Positions 27,355-35,320 of a DNA stretch of 64,000 bases are shown here, one piece after another. Origin of the DNA: Acidobacteriota bacterium (GTDB lineage: Bacteria > Acidobacteriota > Thermoanaerobaculia > Multivoradales > Multivoraceae); NCBI GenBank assembly GCA_026707325.1, contig JAPOXA010000066.1, positions 1 through 64,000 of the forward strand, in the 5' to 3' direction. The position numbers and the translations under genes were made by a program. The notes beneath the pieces were generated by a model. The model had not been told where the DNA came from. It saw only the letters and a program-made list of their open reading frames with translations, and ran no database searches. Every line of letters begins with the position of its first letter. The first letter of the stretch is position 1.

Positions 27355-27964
27355 GCGTTTCCCGTTCCGCCCCCCGCACGCGGCGGCCGCCGGCCTGCTG
27401 GTTGCCGCCGGTCTCGTGACGGTCGCTGCCAGGGCCCTTGGGCCGACCATGGACCGGCTCGCCTGGGCCGCCGCGCTCGACCCGTCGGCGCCGGCCCCGG
27501 GCGAGATCGTTCGCCAGCAAAGGCGCTCCGACTGCGGACCGGCGGCCCTGAAGATGGTCCTCGACCACTGGGGCATCGAGGACACGACCCTCGCCGAACT
27601 CGAGATCGCGACCGGAACCGGCCCGGACGGCACCAGCCTGCTGGCGCTCAAGAAGGCGGCGGAGGAACGGGGCGTGACGAGCCAGGGCCTCCGGCTTCCC
27701 GTCCAGCGGCTTCGCGACATCCCGCTGCCCGCGATCGCTCACGTCCACGGCGACCACTTCGTCGTCATCCGCAGCGCCGGCGACGAACTCGTCATCGACG
27801 ACCCTTCCCTCGGGCGGCTGCGCATGAGTTCCAGGACCTTCGAACGGTCCTGGGACGGCGTCGTTCTCGCCTTTACCAGCGGCCCGCCACCGATTCCCCG
27901 GACGGCCACGATGCCGTCCGTTTCCCCCCAACCCACAACCCTTGAAGGAGATAGCCCTCGATGA
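27344..27964 (+). CDS. Stand-alone membrane-anchored C39-family peptidase
   Basis: The 206-residue protein has an arginine-rich start, one hydrophobic segment (~13-33) and a C39-like cysteine peptidase domain. Cys64 lies in RRSDCGPAALKMVLDHWG with a Gln five residues before it for the oxyanion hole, His138 lies in HGDHFVVI, and Asp153 in IDDPSLG. C39 domains normally form the cytoplasmic N-terminus of bacteriocin ABC transporters and cut after double-glycine motifs. Here there is no transporter fusion, and the topology puts the active site outside the membrane. Three peptides with double-glycine-type motifs follow immediately. The gene overlaps the thioredoxin gene by 11 bases and the first peptide by 4 (ATGA). 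Confidence 0.85.
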   Translation: MRSERFPFRPPHAAAAGLLVAAGLVTVAARALGPTMDRLAWAAALDPSAPAPGEIVRQQRRSDCGPAALKMVLDHWGIEDTTLAELEIATGTGPDGTSLLALKKAAEERGVTSQGLRLPVQRLRDIPLPAIAHVHGDHFVVIRSAGDELVIDDPSLGRLRMSSRTFERSWDGVVLAFTSGPPPIPRTATMPSVSPQPTTLEGDSPR

Positions 27965-28278
27965 AACTCCGCATTGCACTTCTCTCCGCCTTGTTCCTTC
28001 TCGTCGCCGGAACCGCAATGGCCACCCCGACGGCCGGCGAGGCGCCGGACTCGGGCGACCTCGCGCTGGTGGCCACCTGGGACCTCGGGCCGGTCGCCGC
28101 CCATGACGGCTACGCCCTCCGGCCGGAGGCGCCGGTCCAAACGGCCTGGTACTTCCCGGTGCCCTGCGACGCCCCACCCTTTCCCGGGCCGGGCCAGCCC
28201 TTCCCGCTTCCTCTGCCGTTCCCGAACCCCTGGCCCGGTCCCACCGACCAGTGCATTCCCATCCCCCTTCCCTTCTAG
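27961..28278 (+). CDS. Secreted proline-rich small protein, candidate peptide product
   Basis: The 105-residue product has a Sec signal peptide (MKLRIALLSALFLLVAGTAM, cut near residue 21). The C-terminal 40 residues are extremely proline/phenylalanine rich, with FPVPC at 65-69 and a second Cys98, allowing one disulfide that closes a loop of prolines. No clear double-glycine-type motif is seen, unlike the next three peptides. A strong AAGGAG lies 10 bases before the ATG, which overlaps the peptidase stop. It is read as part of the operon. It could be a proline-rich antimicrobial-like peptide or an accessory protein. Nothing in the sequence decides between them. Confidence 0.7.
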   Translation: MKLRIALLSALFLLVAGTAMATPTAGEAPDSGDLALVATWDLGPVAAHDGYALRPEAPVQTAWYFPVPCDAPPFPGPGQPFPLPLPFPNPWPGPTDQCIPIPLPF

Positions 28279-28314
28279 CGCCCCTGCCAATCGCAACGCT
28301 GAAAGGAAAGCGAA

Positions 28315-28488
28315 ATGAATGTCACGTCAACCCTGATCGCGAACCTGCCCGAGGCAGGCCTCGCGACTGTCACCGGCGGAGTCGACTGGGTCGTCGACTT
28401 CAACTGCTGGGCGCTGGCGACCATGGTCGACAGCGCGTTTCCCGGCCTGGGCACCCTCATCGCCCTTCACTGCTACATCCCGCTCTGA
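28315..28488 (+). CDS. Bacteriocin-like peptide with double-glycine leader
   Basis: This 57-codon gene is preceded by AAAGGAAAG. The leader of 22 residues ends LPEAGLATVTGG, matching the double-glycine consensus at positions -12 (Leu), -7 (Leu), -4 (Val) and -2/-1 (Gly-Gly). The Glu is at -10 rather than -8. The predicted core of 35 residues (starting VDWVVDFNCW) is hydrophobic and has Cys31 and Cys53, which could form one disulfide as in class II bacteriocins. There is no Sec signal peptide, so export would need an ABC system, or the short leader may itself act as the signal. The adjacent C39 peptidase and ABC genes make it a likely processed peptide. Confidence 0.72.
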   Translation: MNVTSTLIANLPEAGLATVTGGVDWVVDFNCWALATMVDSAFPGLGTLIALHCYIPL

Positions 28489-28550
28489 CTTCGCGAACCG
28501 GCTTACTCGCAGTCCAGAACCAACCAACACCAAGAAAGGACTCCGAACAA

Positions 28551-28889
28551 ATGAAACCACTCACATTCCTCGTCGCCCTTCTACTACTGCTCGGCGGCGG
28601 TTCCGCTGCCTCAGCGTCGACCGGCCTTGACACTGCGATCAACACCGCCATCCCGAAACTCTCGCTTGACGGCGTTTCGCCGCTCACGCTGGCCGAGATG
28701 TCCGCGCTGACGGGAAGCGCACCTAGCTGGGTGCAGGCCGGCTGCGCCGCGATCGGCGGCTTTACCGGCGGACGCGGAGCCGTGCGACAAATCGCCAAAC
28801 AACTCGGGAAGCGGGTCGTCATCAGCACGGTGTGCCCCGTATGCGGAACCGCAATCACCATCGCAGCCGTAGGCTGTCTCTTTTTCTAG
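28551..28889 (+). CDS. Peptide precursor with Sec signal plus internal GS double-glycine-type motif
   Basis: The 112-residue precursor begins with a Sec signal (MKPLTFLVALLLLLGGGSAA). After a ~25-residue spacer comes LTLAEMSALTGS (residues 45-56), which matches the double-glycine leader consensus at -12 Leu, -8 Glu, -7 Met, -4 Leu and -2 Gly, with Ser at -1. The predicted 56-residue core has four cysteines (65, 95, 98, 109), a glycine-rich AAIGGFTGGRG segment, a basic KQLGKR segment and a hydrophobic CLFF end. The ribosome site is AGAAAGGA. Two successive targeting signals in one precursor are unusual and fit cutting by the adjacent membrane-anchored C39 peptidase outside the cytoplasm. Confidence 0.78.
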   Translation: MKPLTFLVALLLLLGGGSAASASTGLDTAINTAIPKLSLDGVSPLTLAEMSALTGSAPSWVQAGCAAIGGFTGGRGAVRQIAKQLGKRVVISTVCPVCGTAITIAAVGCLFF

Positions 28890-28952
28890 TCGGGGGGCCG
28901 CGCGAGAGTCAACTCCCGTGCTCCCCCATCCAACCCACGGAAAGGAAACCAT

Positions 28953-29249
28953 ATGAAGACACCAATCTCCGTTCTCGTTGTCGCCGCGGTCACGCTGGCG
29001 CCACTGACAGGGTCATTCACTGCGTCAATCGCCGACATCGGCTCGCAGTCGAGTCCGGAAGACACTATTCGCGTCATCTCGGACGAGACCGCGGCGAGGA
29101 TTGAAGGGGCACTGGCCCGGAAGTGGAAGTGCGCCATCACCTCGTTCTCAATTGGAGTCGGTCTGCTGACGATTGCGCCCGCGTTTGGCGGGGTCCCCGC
29201 TATCGCCGCACCCGCCTTCTTCAACGGCGCGGCGTTCTGCCTCATCTGA
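28953..29249 (+). CDS. Peptide precursor with Sec signal plus internal GA double-glycine-type motif
   Basis: The 98-residue precursor starts with a Sec-like signal (MKTPISVLVVAAVTLAPLTG). Residues 42-53, ISDETAARIEGA, fit the double-glycine leader consensus (-12 Ile, -11 Ser, -7 Ala, -4 Ile, -2 Gly, -1 Ala). Cutting there would release a 45-residue core starting LARKWKC, cationic at its N-terminus and then hydrophobic and glycine rich, with Cys60 and Cys96 near the two ends. GAAAGGAAA precedes the ATG. It is the last peptide gene before the first permease, 83 bases downstream. The design repeats that of the preceding gene although the cores are not alike, as in multi-peptide bacteriocin loci. 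Confidence 0.78.
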   Translation: MKTPISVLVVAAVTLAPLTGSFTASIADIGSQSSPEDTIRVISDETAARIEGALARKWKCAITSFSIGVGLLTIAPAFGGVPAIAAPAFFNGAAFCLI

Positions 29250-29332
29250 CCAAGGCGACCACCACTGCGTTCTTGGGGGCGGATAGCCTCCGCCCCCAGG
29301 AACCACAACCGCCCAACCCGGAAGAAGAACGA

Positions 29333-30991
29333 ATGACGACGACTGGAATGAGGCGGCTCCCAGCCCGCAGAATCGGCGCCTTATGCCATGCCTACGTAAC
29401 TGTCTGGAGAAAGACCATGCAGGAGAATCGCTCGACCGTTCTCCTGACCCTCCTCGCGATCCCGAACGTCGCCATCGCGTTCTTCCTGTCCGTCTTCCTG
29501 CCGCGGTTGATCTTCGGACTGGAGGACGCCGCGCTGCGGCGAGGGCTGCTGACGGTCGCCCTTGCCCTAGTGGCCCTCGTCTGGCTCTTTGCCCAGTTGT
29601 TCCTCCAGCGGTCCGTCACCTGGCTGCTGAACATCAGGGAACTCAGTCCACTTCCGTTCGGCTTCAACACCCTCTACCGGCTGCGGTTGGCAGGCTACCT
29701 GGGTGGCGCCTGGCTTCTTGCGCTCGGCTTGGCCGCGCCCTGGTTCGCCGTGACGCGGTCCAACGGCCTGCTCGGCCTGACGATGACGACAGTGGCTATC
29801 GCTCTGGCGGTCGTGATTCAGGGCCAAATCGTCTCCATCGTGGCGAGTCAGCGCGACCGGCTGGTCGAGGGGCTGTTCGGTTCGGCCGTCGTGCTCGCTG
29901 CCATCAGCGCCATCTACCTCGGACTCTACTGGGGGGTTCTGGTGAAGGCGGGCGAGTCGAGTCCCGACGACCTGCTGGGGTGGGTGAGCCATTCGGTCGC
30001 GATTCGCATCGGCGCCTTCACTCCCGCCGGACTCCTCGCCGGCATGCTGGACGACCCGGATGGCGCATGGCGAAACGGAGCTCGCCTTCTGGGCCTCTGC
30101 ACCTACGCCGCCGTCATCGGCACCTGCGACCTGGGGCTGCTGCGCAGGTTGCAGTTCGATTCACCCTCGGGCGCACCGCAGGTCAAACACCCGACCTTGC
30201 CGCTCCCGGCCTTGCTGCGTCGCTTGCGCGCGCTGTCGCCGGGCGGCGTTTTGACCCTTATCGAGATCGAAAGCGGTGCCAGAAACCGCGCTATCCGATG
30301 GTCGATGCTCATCGCGCTTGCGCTCTTCGGCTTTCTTGTCCTTGTAGTAGACGATCCGGTTGTCGCTGTCGCTGGTTCACTCACCTTTGCATGCATGACC
30401 CTCACCGGACACCGCGGCGAAAGAACCCTGCCGACGGGTCGTCTCTGGTCCGAGTCCTTCGCGCTTCCGGTTACTCCGGCTCGCATCCTCCGAGCGATGG
30501 CTCGCGCGCCGTCTCTGGTCGCGATCTGCTTGGCCGGTGCGGCGTTCGCCGTGTGTTTCTTGCAGTTCGGCTGGTTCGGCTCGCTCCATGTTGGCTACCT
30601 CGTTCTTCATTGCTCGGTCGCGATCTTCTACTCCGAAGCTGCCTTCGCGTGGATCGACGCGCGCTGGCAGACTCCGACTGGAGCAGTGGAACCAGACACT
30701 CGCGCAGGGAAAGTACTGACTCGAAACCTGCTGGGCTTCGGCCTGTTGCTTCCCTTCTTCCTCACGCTGTTTCTCTTCACGTACTACGAAGGTGCTCCGA
30801 ACCCGTTTGCAATGAGCATCGCCGGTACGGTCCACGCCGCCCTGGCCGTCGGAGCAGGGCTGGCTTTCCGTTCATCGACGAGACGCCTCGTCGATTCCCG
30901 GGGGCTTGACGCGCTCCTGGGACGGGACGACTCCGAGGCAGGCGCAGCTCTTCCGCCAGCCTCCGTCGACACGCCGTGCAGGAATGTTTGA
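29333..30991 (+). CDS. ABC-2-like exporter permease 1 of the peptide locus
   Basis: The 552-residue polytopic protein has about twelve hydrophobic segments, six before and six after a basic central region near residue 300. It has no ATPase motif of its own. Blocks VTWLLNIRELSPLPFGFNTLY and FTPAGLLAGMLDDP are shared with the two permeases downstream (VTWLLDLEDLLRLPVGF, YTPPGLVAGIVHEP), so all three are paralogues, this one the most distant. A permease role rests on topology, on paralogy and on the ABC ATPase at 34535. The precise family is not identified. The start has GGAAGAAG upstream. It follows the last peptide gene by 83 bases and ends at element B1. Confidence 0.75.
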   Translation: MTTTGMRRLPARRIGALCHAYVTVWRKTMQENRSTVLLTLLAIPNVAIAFFLSVFLPRLIFGLEDAALRRGLLTVALALVALVWLFAQLFLQRSVTWLLNIRELSPLPFGFNTLYRLRLAGYLGGAWLLALGLAAPWFAVTRSNGLLGLTMTTVAIALAVVIQGQIVSIVASQRDRLVEGLFGSAVVLAAISAIYLGLYWGVLVKAGESSPDDLLGWVSHSVAIRIGAFTPAGLLAGMLDDPDGAWRNGARLLGLCTYAAVIGTCDLGLLRRLQFDSPSGAPQVKHPTLPLPALLRRLRALSPGGVLTLIEIESGARNRAIRWSMLIALALFGFLVLVVDDPVVAVAGSLTFACMTLTGHRGERTLPTGRLWSESFALPVTPARILRAMARAPSLVAICLAGAAFAVCFLQFGWFGSLHVGYLVLHCSVAIFYSEAAFAWIDARWQTPTGAVEPDTRAGKVLTRNLLGFGLLLPFFLTLFLFTYYEGAPNPFAMSIAGTVHAALAVGAGLAFRSSTRRLVDSRGLDALLGRDDSEAGAALPPASVDTPCRNV

Positions 30992-31191
30992 CGGACGCCA
31001 TCCCAGCGCGCTAGCGTCCGTCTGTTGGTCGTCAGAGGCGCAGTGGGCCTGCGAGCCGGACCCCCTGCCAGACCTAGCCGCCGCCCCTGGGCTCAGGGTC
31101 GCTCCCTGCGTCGGGCAAGTCGGCGGGGGGTCTCGTTTCTCCTGCGCAGAGCGACCGATTCGGCCCGCCACCAGTCCAGGTGCCGGCCCAC
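30985..31191 (+). repeat. Structured intergenic repeat B, copy B1
   Basis: This copy aligns with B2 at 36889. Both start TGTTTGACGGAC, share GTGGGCCTGCGAGCCGG (31043-31059 here) and, exactly 54 bases after the start of that block, share GGTCGCTCCC. GTGGGCC (31043-31049) can pair with GGCCCAC (31185-31191), and GACCCCC (31059-31065) with GGGGGTC (31126-31132). A promoter-like TTGACG-N18-TAGCGT lies at its 5' end, overlapping the permease stop. It may be a promoter with a structured leader for the downstream genes, a small RNA, or a duplication scar. About 240 bases here carry no gene. Confidence 0.55.
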
Positions 31192-31230
31192 CTTTCCTCA
31201 GAGCCGGCTAGAGCGACACACCAGGACTCG

Positions 31231-32889
31231 ATGGCGACGTTCACGCACCCGGGTAGCCGGGCCGATCTGCTGCTGACGCTCGCGCGGCTCGCCTTGCCGG
31301 ACGCCGTGCGGCGGGCCAACCAATCGTTGACGGTGGCGATCCCGGTTGCCGTCCTGTTTCTCGTGTTCGCGACGGTCGCCACTCTGGCGCTGCTCACGGC
31401 GATCTTCGCCATCGAGAGCGACGTCCTGCGGGGGAATCTCCTCAGCCTGATCGCCTGCTCCGTGACGGCGATCGCGTTGCTCGCCCAAGTGCTGCTTCGT
31501 GCGCCCGTGACCTGGCTGCTCGACCTGGAGGACCTGCTGCGGCTTCCCGTTGGCTTCCGGGACCTGTACGTACTCCGTTTTGCTCTCAGCACGATCGGCT
31601 ACTGGCTCCCCGTTCTCGGTCCCGCCGGCGTCTACCTCGCCGTCGCAAGATCGGGAGGCGTCAGCGGAGCGCCGATCACACTGCTCGCCATTCTGAGCCT
31701 GGTCTGGATCTTCGGCCGCACCGCGGCGATCCTGTCGCTTCTCGTCAACCGCTCGGTCGAAGGCGGACTCGGCACGCTGGCCATGGTGGTGATCATGACT
31801 GCCTGCCAAGGCGCGATTCTCTTCGGCTCGCTGGCGCTCGGCGGCGAGCTCGATTCCGAAGGGATCACTCGGATGATCGAGGAATCCGCTGTTCTCGACG
31901 GCCTCGGCTACACGCCGCCCGGGCTGGTCGCCGGCATCGTCCACGAACCGGGGCCTTCGTTGCCGAATCTGGCGAGACTCGGCGGCCTGATGGCCGTTCT
32001 CGGCGCCTTGGCCGTGGTGGAGTACCGGCTCCTTCTTCGTAGCTACCTGGAGCGCCCCGGCGGTGACCGGCGAGTCGCTTCCGGGGTGCTTCCGCTGACC
32101 CGAATACTCCGAAACTCGCGCCGTCTCACTCCCATTGGAACTCTCTCGGCGCTCGAAATGGAATGCCTGTTGCGCCTCAAACCAGCAAGGCTGCTTCTGG
32201 CAATCGCGGCCGCCTTCGCCCTGGTGTGGATACCGGCCCAAGCCGGTCTCACTGTCGGTCTGGCTGGGGTCATCGGTCTTGCCCTTCACGGTTTCCGAGT
32301 CGAGAAGCAGCCGCCGACCTGCTACGTATGGAGGGAATCGCTCGGCCTGCCCCTCACAGTCCCCCAGATCTTCCGCGCAACCGGCCGCGCGCCCGGCGTG
32401 ATGAGCGTCTTCGTTCTTGCGTTCATCCTGGGTCTGACGCCGCTCGACTGGTTCGGCTGGGGCTTCTTCGTGGTTGCGTCCTGCCTGATGCTCGCCGGCC
32501 TCCTCCTGGCATACGCCGCACACGGCCTGATTCAGGTCTACTGGCCCCAACGCAGTGCCGGCCCGAGCCACGAGACGAATGCCACCAAGTTCGCGGCGTC
32601 TCTCCTCGTACCGCAGGTCGCCTTTGCTCCAGCACTCCTCTCCTTCGCCCTGTACATTCTCTACGCTCGGGAGCGTCTCAGCGCTCTCACCGCCGGGTTC
32701 ATCGCAACGACAGTCCTCCTCCTCGCCGCCGCGGCCGCATACGCCTCTCGGAGACGGCAGGTTCGGGTGCTCAACGCGCGCGGGACTGAACTCCTGCTGG
32801 CGGATCCGCCAGAAACCGCACCGGCAACGTCCGACCAGGCGCCCGACAGAGCGACTGACGGCACGGTGCGGAGGCCAGGCACGACCTGA
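31231..32889 (+). CDS. ABC-2-like exporter permease 2 of the peptide locus
   Basis: The 552-residue membrane protein has about twelve hydrophobic segments and is a tandem paralogue of the following gene, with long identical stretches such as LVWIFGR.AAILSLLVNRSVEG and RFALSTIGYWLPVLGPA, seen at DNA level as well. The shared VTWLLDLEDLLRLPVGF block links it also to permease 1. No ATP-binding motif is present. It probably pairs with the ABC ATPase at 34535 to export or release a product of the locus. The ATG at MATFTHPGSRADLLLT is chosen because the next paralogue starts at the same point. There is no strong ribosome site. Element B1 lies just upstream. The last ~25 residues are polar. Confidence 0.75.
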   Translation: MATFTHPGSRADLLLTLARLALPDAVRRANQSLTVAIPVAVLFLVFATVATLALLTAIFAIESDVLRGNLLSLIACSVTAIALLAQVLLRAPVTWLLDLEDLLRLPVGFRDLYVLRFALSTIGYWLPVLGPAGVYLAVARSGGVSGAPITLLAILSLVWIFGRTAAILSLLVNRSVEGGLGTLAMVVIMTACQGAILFGSLALGGELDSEGITRMIEESAVLDGLGYTPPGLVAGIVHEPGPSLPNLARLGGLMAVLGALAVVEYRLLLRSYLERPGGDRRVASGVLPLTRILRNSRRLTPIGTLSALEMECLLRLKPARLLLAIAAAFALVWIPAQAGLTVGLAGVIGLALHGFRVEKQPPTCYVWRESLGLPLTVPQIFRATGRAPGVMSVFVLAFILGLTPLDWFGWGFFVVASCLMLAGLLLAYAAHGLIQVYWPQRSAGPSHETNATKFAASLLVPQVAFAPALLSFALYILYARERLSALTAGFIATTVLLLAAAAAYASRRRQVRVLNARGTELLLADPPETAPATSDQAPDRATDGTVRRPGTT

Positions 32890-32896
32890 GGTCTCC

Positions 32897-34483
32897 ATGG
32901 CACCGATTGGCAAACCCGGTAGCCGGGCCGATCTGCTGCTGACCCTCGCGCGGCTGGTCCTGCCGGACGCCGTCCGGCGGAGCAAGCAGCCGCTGGCGGT
33001 GGCGATCTTCGTTGCCATCCTGTTCCTCGTGTTCGCGACTGCCGCGACCCTGGGGCTGCTTCCGGCGGTCTTCGCCATCGAGGGCGCCGCCTTGCGGAGA
33101 AACCTCCTGAGCCTGATCGCCTGCTCCGTGACGGCCATCGCGTTGCTCGTTCAGGTGGTGCTTCGAGTGCCCGTGACCTGGTTGCTCGATCTGGAGGACC
33201 TGCTGCGGCTGCCGGTCGGCTTCCGGGACTTGTACGGTCTCCGGTTCGCACTGAGCACGATCGGATACTGGCTCCCCGTTCTCGGTCCCGCCACCGTTTA
33301 CCTCACCGTGATGAGGTCGGGGAGCGTCGGTGGAGTCCCGATCACCCTGCTCGGCATCCTGAGCCTGGTCTGGATCTTCGGCCGCGCCGCGGCGATCCTG
33401 TCGCTTCTCGTCAACCGCTCGGTCGAAGGCAAGCTCGGCGCCCTGGCCCTGGTGGCCATCACGGCTGCCGTCTACGGCGCGATTCTTCTCGGTGGCATGG
33501 CCTTCGGCGGCGAACTCAATTCCGACGGGATTGTCCGGTCAGTCGAGGAATCCGCGGTGCTCGGCGGCCTCAGCTACACGCCGCCCGGGCTTGTCGCCGG
33601 CATCGTCCACGAACCGGGTCCTTCGACGTCGAATCTGGCGAAACTCGGCAGCCTGTTCGCGACTCTCGGCGTGTTGGCGATGCTGGAGAACCGGCTCCTG
33701 CTTCGGGGCTACCTGGAACGCCCCGGCGGCGACCGGCGTGCTGCTTCCTGCAGCCTGCCGGTGGCCAGACTGCTCCGCAAGGCGAAGCGTCTCACTCCGA
33801 CGGGCGTCCTCACGCTGATCGAGATCGAGTGCCTCCTGCGTCTGAAGCCGGCTCGTCTGGTTCTCGCGACGGTTCTGGGGTTCGCCCTCGTCCTGATACC
33901 CACTCTGGGCGGTTTCGCGTTGGGTCCGGCCGCGATTCTCGGCGTCTTTCTGAACGACCTCCGCGTGAGCAAGCAGCCCCCGACCTGCTACGCATGGCGG
34001 GAGTCGCTCACGCTGCCGCTCCCGGTCTGGCGCGTCTTCAGCGCGTCGGGCAGCGCCGTGAACGTGGTGATTCTTCTCCTGTTCGCGTTCCTCCTGGGAT
34101 TGGCATCGCTTGACTGGTTCGGCTGGCCGTTCCTTGTCGTCGCGATCTGCCTGATGCTCGCGACATTCCTCATGGCTACCGGCGGTTACAGCCTGATGCA
34201 GCTCCGTTGGCCTGGACGCAACGATGGGTTCATCAACGATCTCGACGGCGCCAAGCTCGTGGCCGCCTTGGTGGTGGGGCATCTCATGATCGGTCCAGGA
34301 ATCCTCTGCGCCGTTCTCTGGGAGCTCCTTGCAAGTCAGCGCATGACGCCGGCGACGGCCGCGCTCATCGCGGTCGGCGTACTGCTCCTCGCCGCAGCGA
34401 CCGCCCTGGCCTCTCGTCGAAGGCGTAGGGAGGTGCTCCAGGCCCGCGGCCGCGAACTCCTTCTCAAGGACCCGTCCCACTAG
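32897..34483 (+). CDS. ABC-2-like exporter permease 3 of the peptide locus
   Basis: The 528-residue polytopic protein begins 7 bases after the previous stop. It is the product of a tandem duplication with permease 2. The N-terminal half (GSRADLLLTLARLVLPDAVRR, LEDLLRLPVGFRDLYGLRF) is nearly identical and the C-terminal half is more divergent. It lacks the polar tail of permease 2. Two such subunits could form a heterodimeric transmembrane unit with the single ATPase encoded next. The substrate is not shown by the sequence. The upstream peptides are the obvious candidates, but immunity or lipid transport are alternatives. The gap of 51 bases to the ATPase holds its AAGGAAG ribosome site. Confidence 0.75.
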   Translation: MAPIGKPGSRADLLLTLARLVLPDAVRRSKQPLAVAIFVAILFLVFATAATLGLLPAVFAIEGAALRRNLLSLIACSVTAIALLVQVVLRVPVTWLLDLEDLLRLPVGFRDLYGLRFALSTIGYWLPVLGPATVYLTVMRSGSVGGVPITLLGILSLVWIFGRAAAILSLLVNRSVEGKLGALALVAITAAVYGAILLGGMAFGGELNSDGIVRSVEESAVLGGLSYTPPGLVAGIVHEPGPSTSNLAKLGSLFATLGVLAMLENRLLLRGYLERPGGDRRAASCSLPVARLLRKAKRLTPTGVLTLIEIECLLRLKPARLVLATVLGFALVLIPTLGGFALGPAAILGVFLNDLRVSKQPPTCYAWRESLTLPLPVWRVFSASGSAVNVVILLLFAFLLGLASLDWFGWPFLVVAICLMLATFLMATGGYSLMQLRWPGRNDGFINDLDGAKLVAALVVGHLMIGPGILCAVLWELLASQRMTPATAALIAVGVLLLAAATALASRRRRREVLQARGRELLLKDPSH

Positions 34484-34534
34484 ACCCCTGCCCCTACCTC
34501 TACCGCCCCTGCAACCACAAGGAAGAACTCACGG

Positions 34535-35320
34535 ATGGAAGTAATCAAGGCAGAGAACCTGACCCGGTCGTACGGAGGCAACGTCGTCGTCGACGGCGTC
34601 GACCTGGACGTCCGGGCCGGACAGATCCTGGGCTTCGTCGGACCCAACGGGGCCGGGAAGACAACGACCTGGTCCATGCTGACCGGGGTGCTGAATCCCA
34701 CGAGCGGCACGGTCCGTCTGCTGGGCAGGCCGATGGACATCAACGACACGGACCTCAAGCAACAACTCGGCATCGTCCCCGACCACAGCGTGATGTTCGA
34801 GAGCCTGACCGGCGAGGAACTGCTGCTGTCGTATGCCCGCATCTACGGCCTGGGCCGCGAGGACGCCGGGCAGCGAACGGACGAGGCGCTCGCGGTCTTC
34901 GACCTCGAGGACGCCGCGAAGCGGCCGATCACGACCTACTCCCACGGCATGAGGAAGAAGATCCGCCTGGCCGCGGCGACCCTTCACGCGCCGCGGGTCC
35001 TGTTCCTCGACGAGCCGTTCGAGGGAATGGACGCTCTGAGCGCCCGCACCGTCATGTCCATCCTGCAGCAGATGGCCGAGCAGGGAGCAGCCATCTTCCT
35101 CACATCCCACATGCTCGACTACGTGGAGCGCGTGTCGACCCACATCGCCGTCATCAGGGACGGCAAGGTCCTCCTGTCGTGCTCCCGGGAGGAGTTCCGC
35201 GAACTACCCGCCGCCGAAGGGGAAGACGGCGCCGGGCGGCTCGAGAACCTCATTCTCAGTATCTCCAGGCGCGAGAGGTTCTCCCGCCTTTCCTGGATCG
35301 GCAACAGGAGTGCGACATGA
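34535..35320 (+). CDS. ABC transporter ATP-binding protein of the peptide locus
   Basis: The 261-residue nucleotide-binding subunit has Walker A GPNGAGKTTT (36-45), a Q-loop region near KQQLGIVPD, the signature YSHGMRKKIRLAAA, Walker B VLFLDEPFEGMD and the switch His in FLTSHMLDYVE. The signature SHGMRKK, in place of LSGGQ, is typical of ABC-2 exporters such as those for antibiotics and Na+ (NatA/CcmA-like). It is the only ATPase beside three permeases, so it must energise one or more of them. The stop overlaps the start of the first Yip1-like gene by 4 bases, which indicates coupling. A ribosome site AAGGAAG lies upstream. Confidence 0.92.
   Translation: MEVIKAENLTRSYGGNVVVDGVDLDVRAGQILGFVGPNGAGKTTTWSMLTGVLNPTSGTVRLLGRPMDINDTDLKQQLGIVPDHSVMFESLTGEELLLSYARIYGLGREDAGQRTDEALAVFDLEDAAKRPITTYSHGMRKKIRLAAATLHAPRVLFLDEPFEGMDALSARTVMSILQQMAEQGAAIFLTSHMLDYVERVSTHIAVIRDGKVLLSCSREEFRELPAAEGEDGAGRLENLILSISRRERFSRLSWIGNRSAT

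Noticed and set aside
27300-29250. CRISPR or tandem-repeat array in the small-gene region
   Set aside because: The spacing reflects separate genes with their own ribosome sites. There is no repeated direct sequence.
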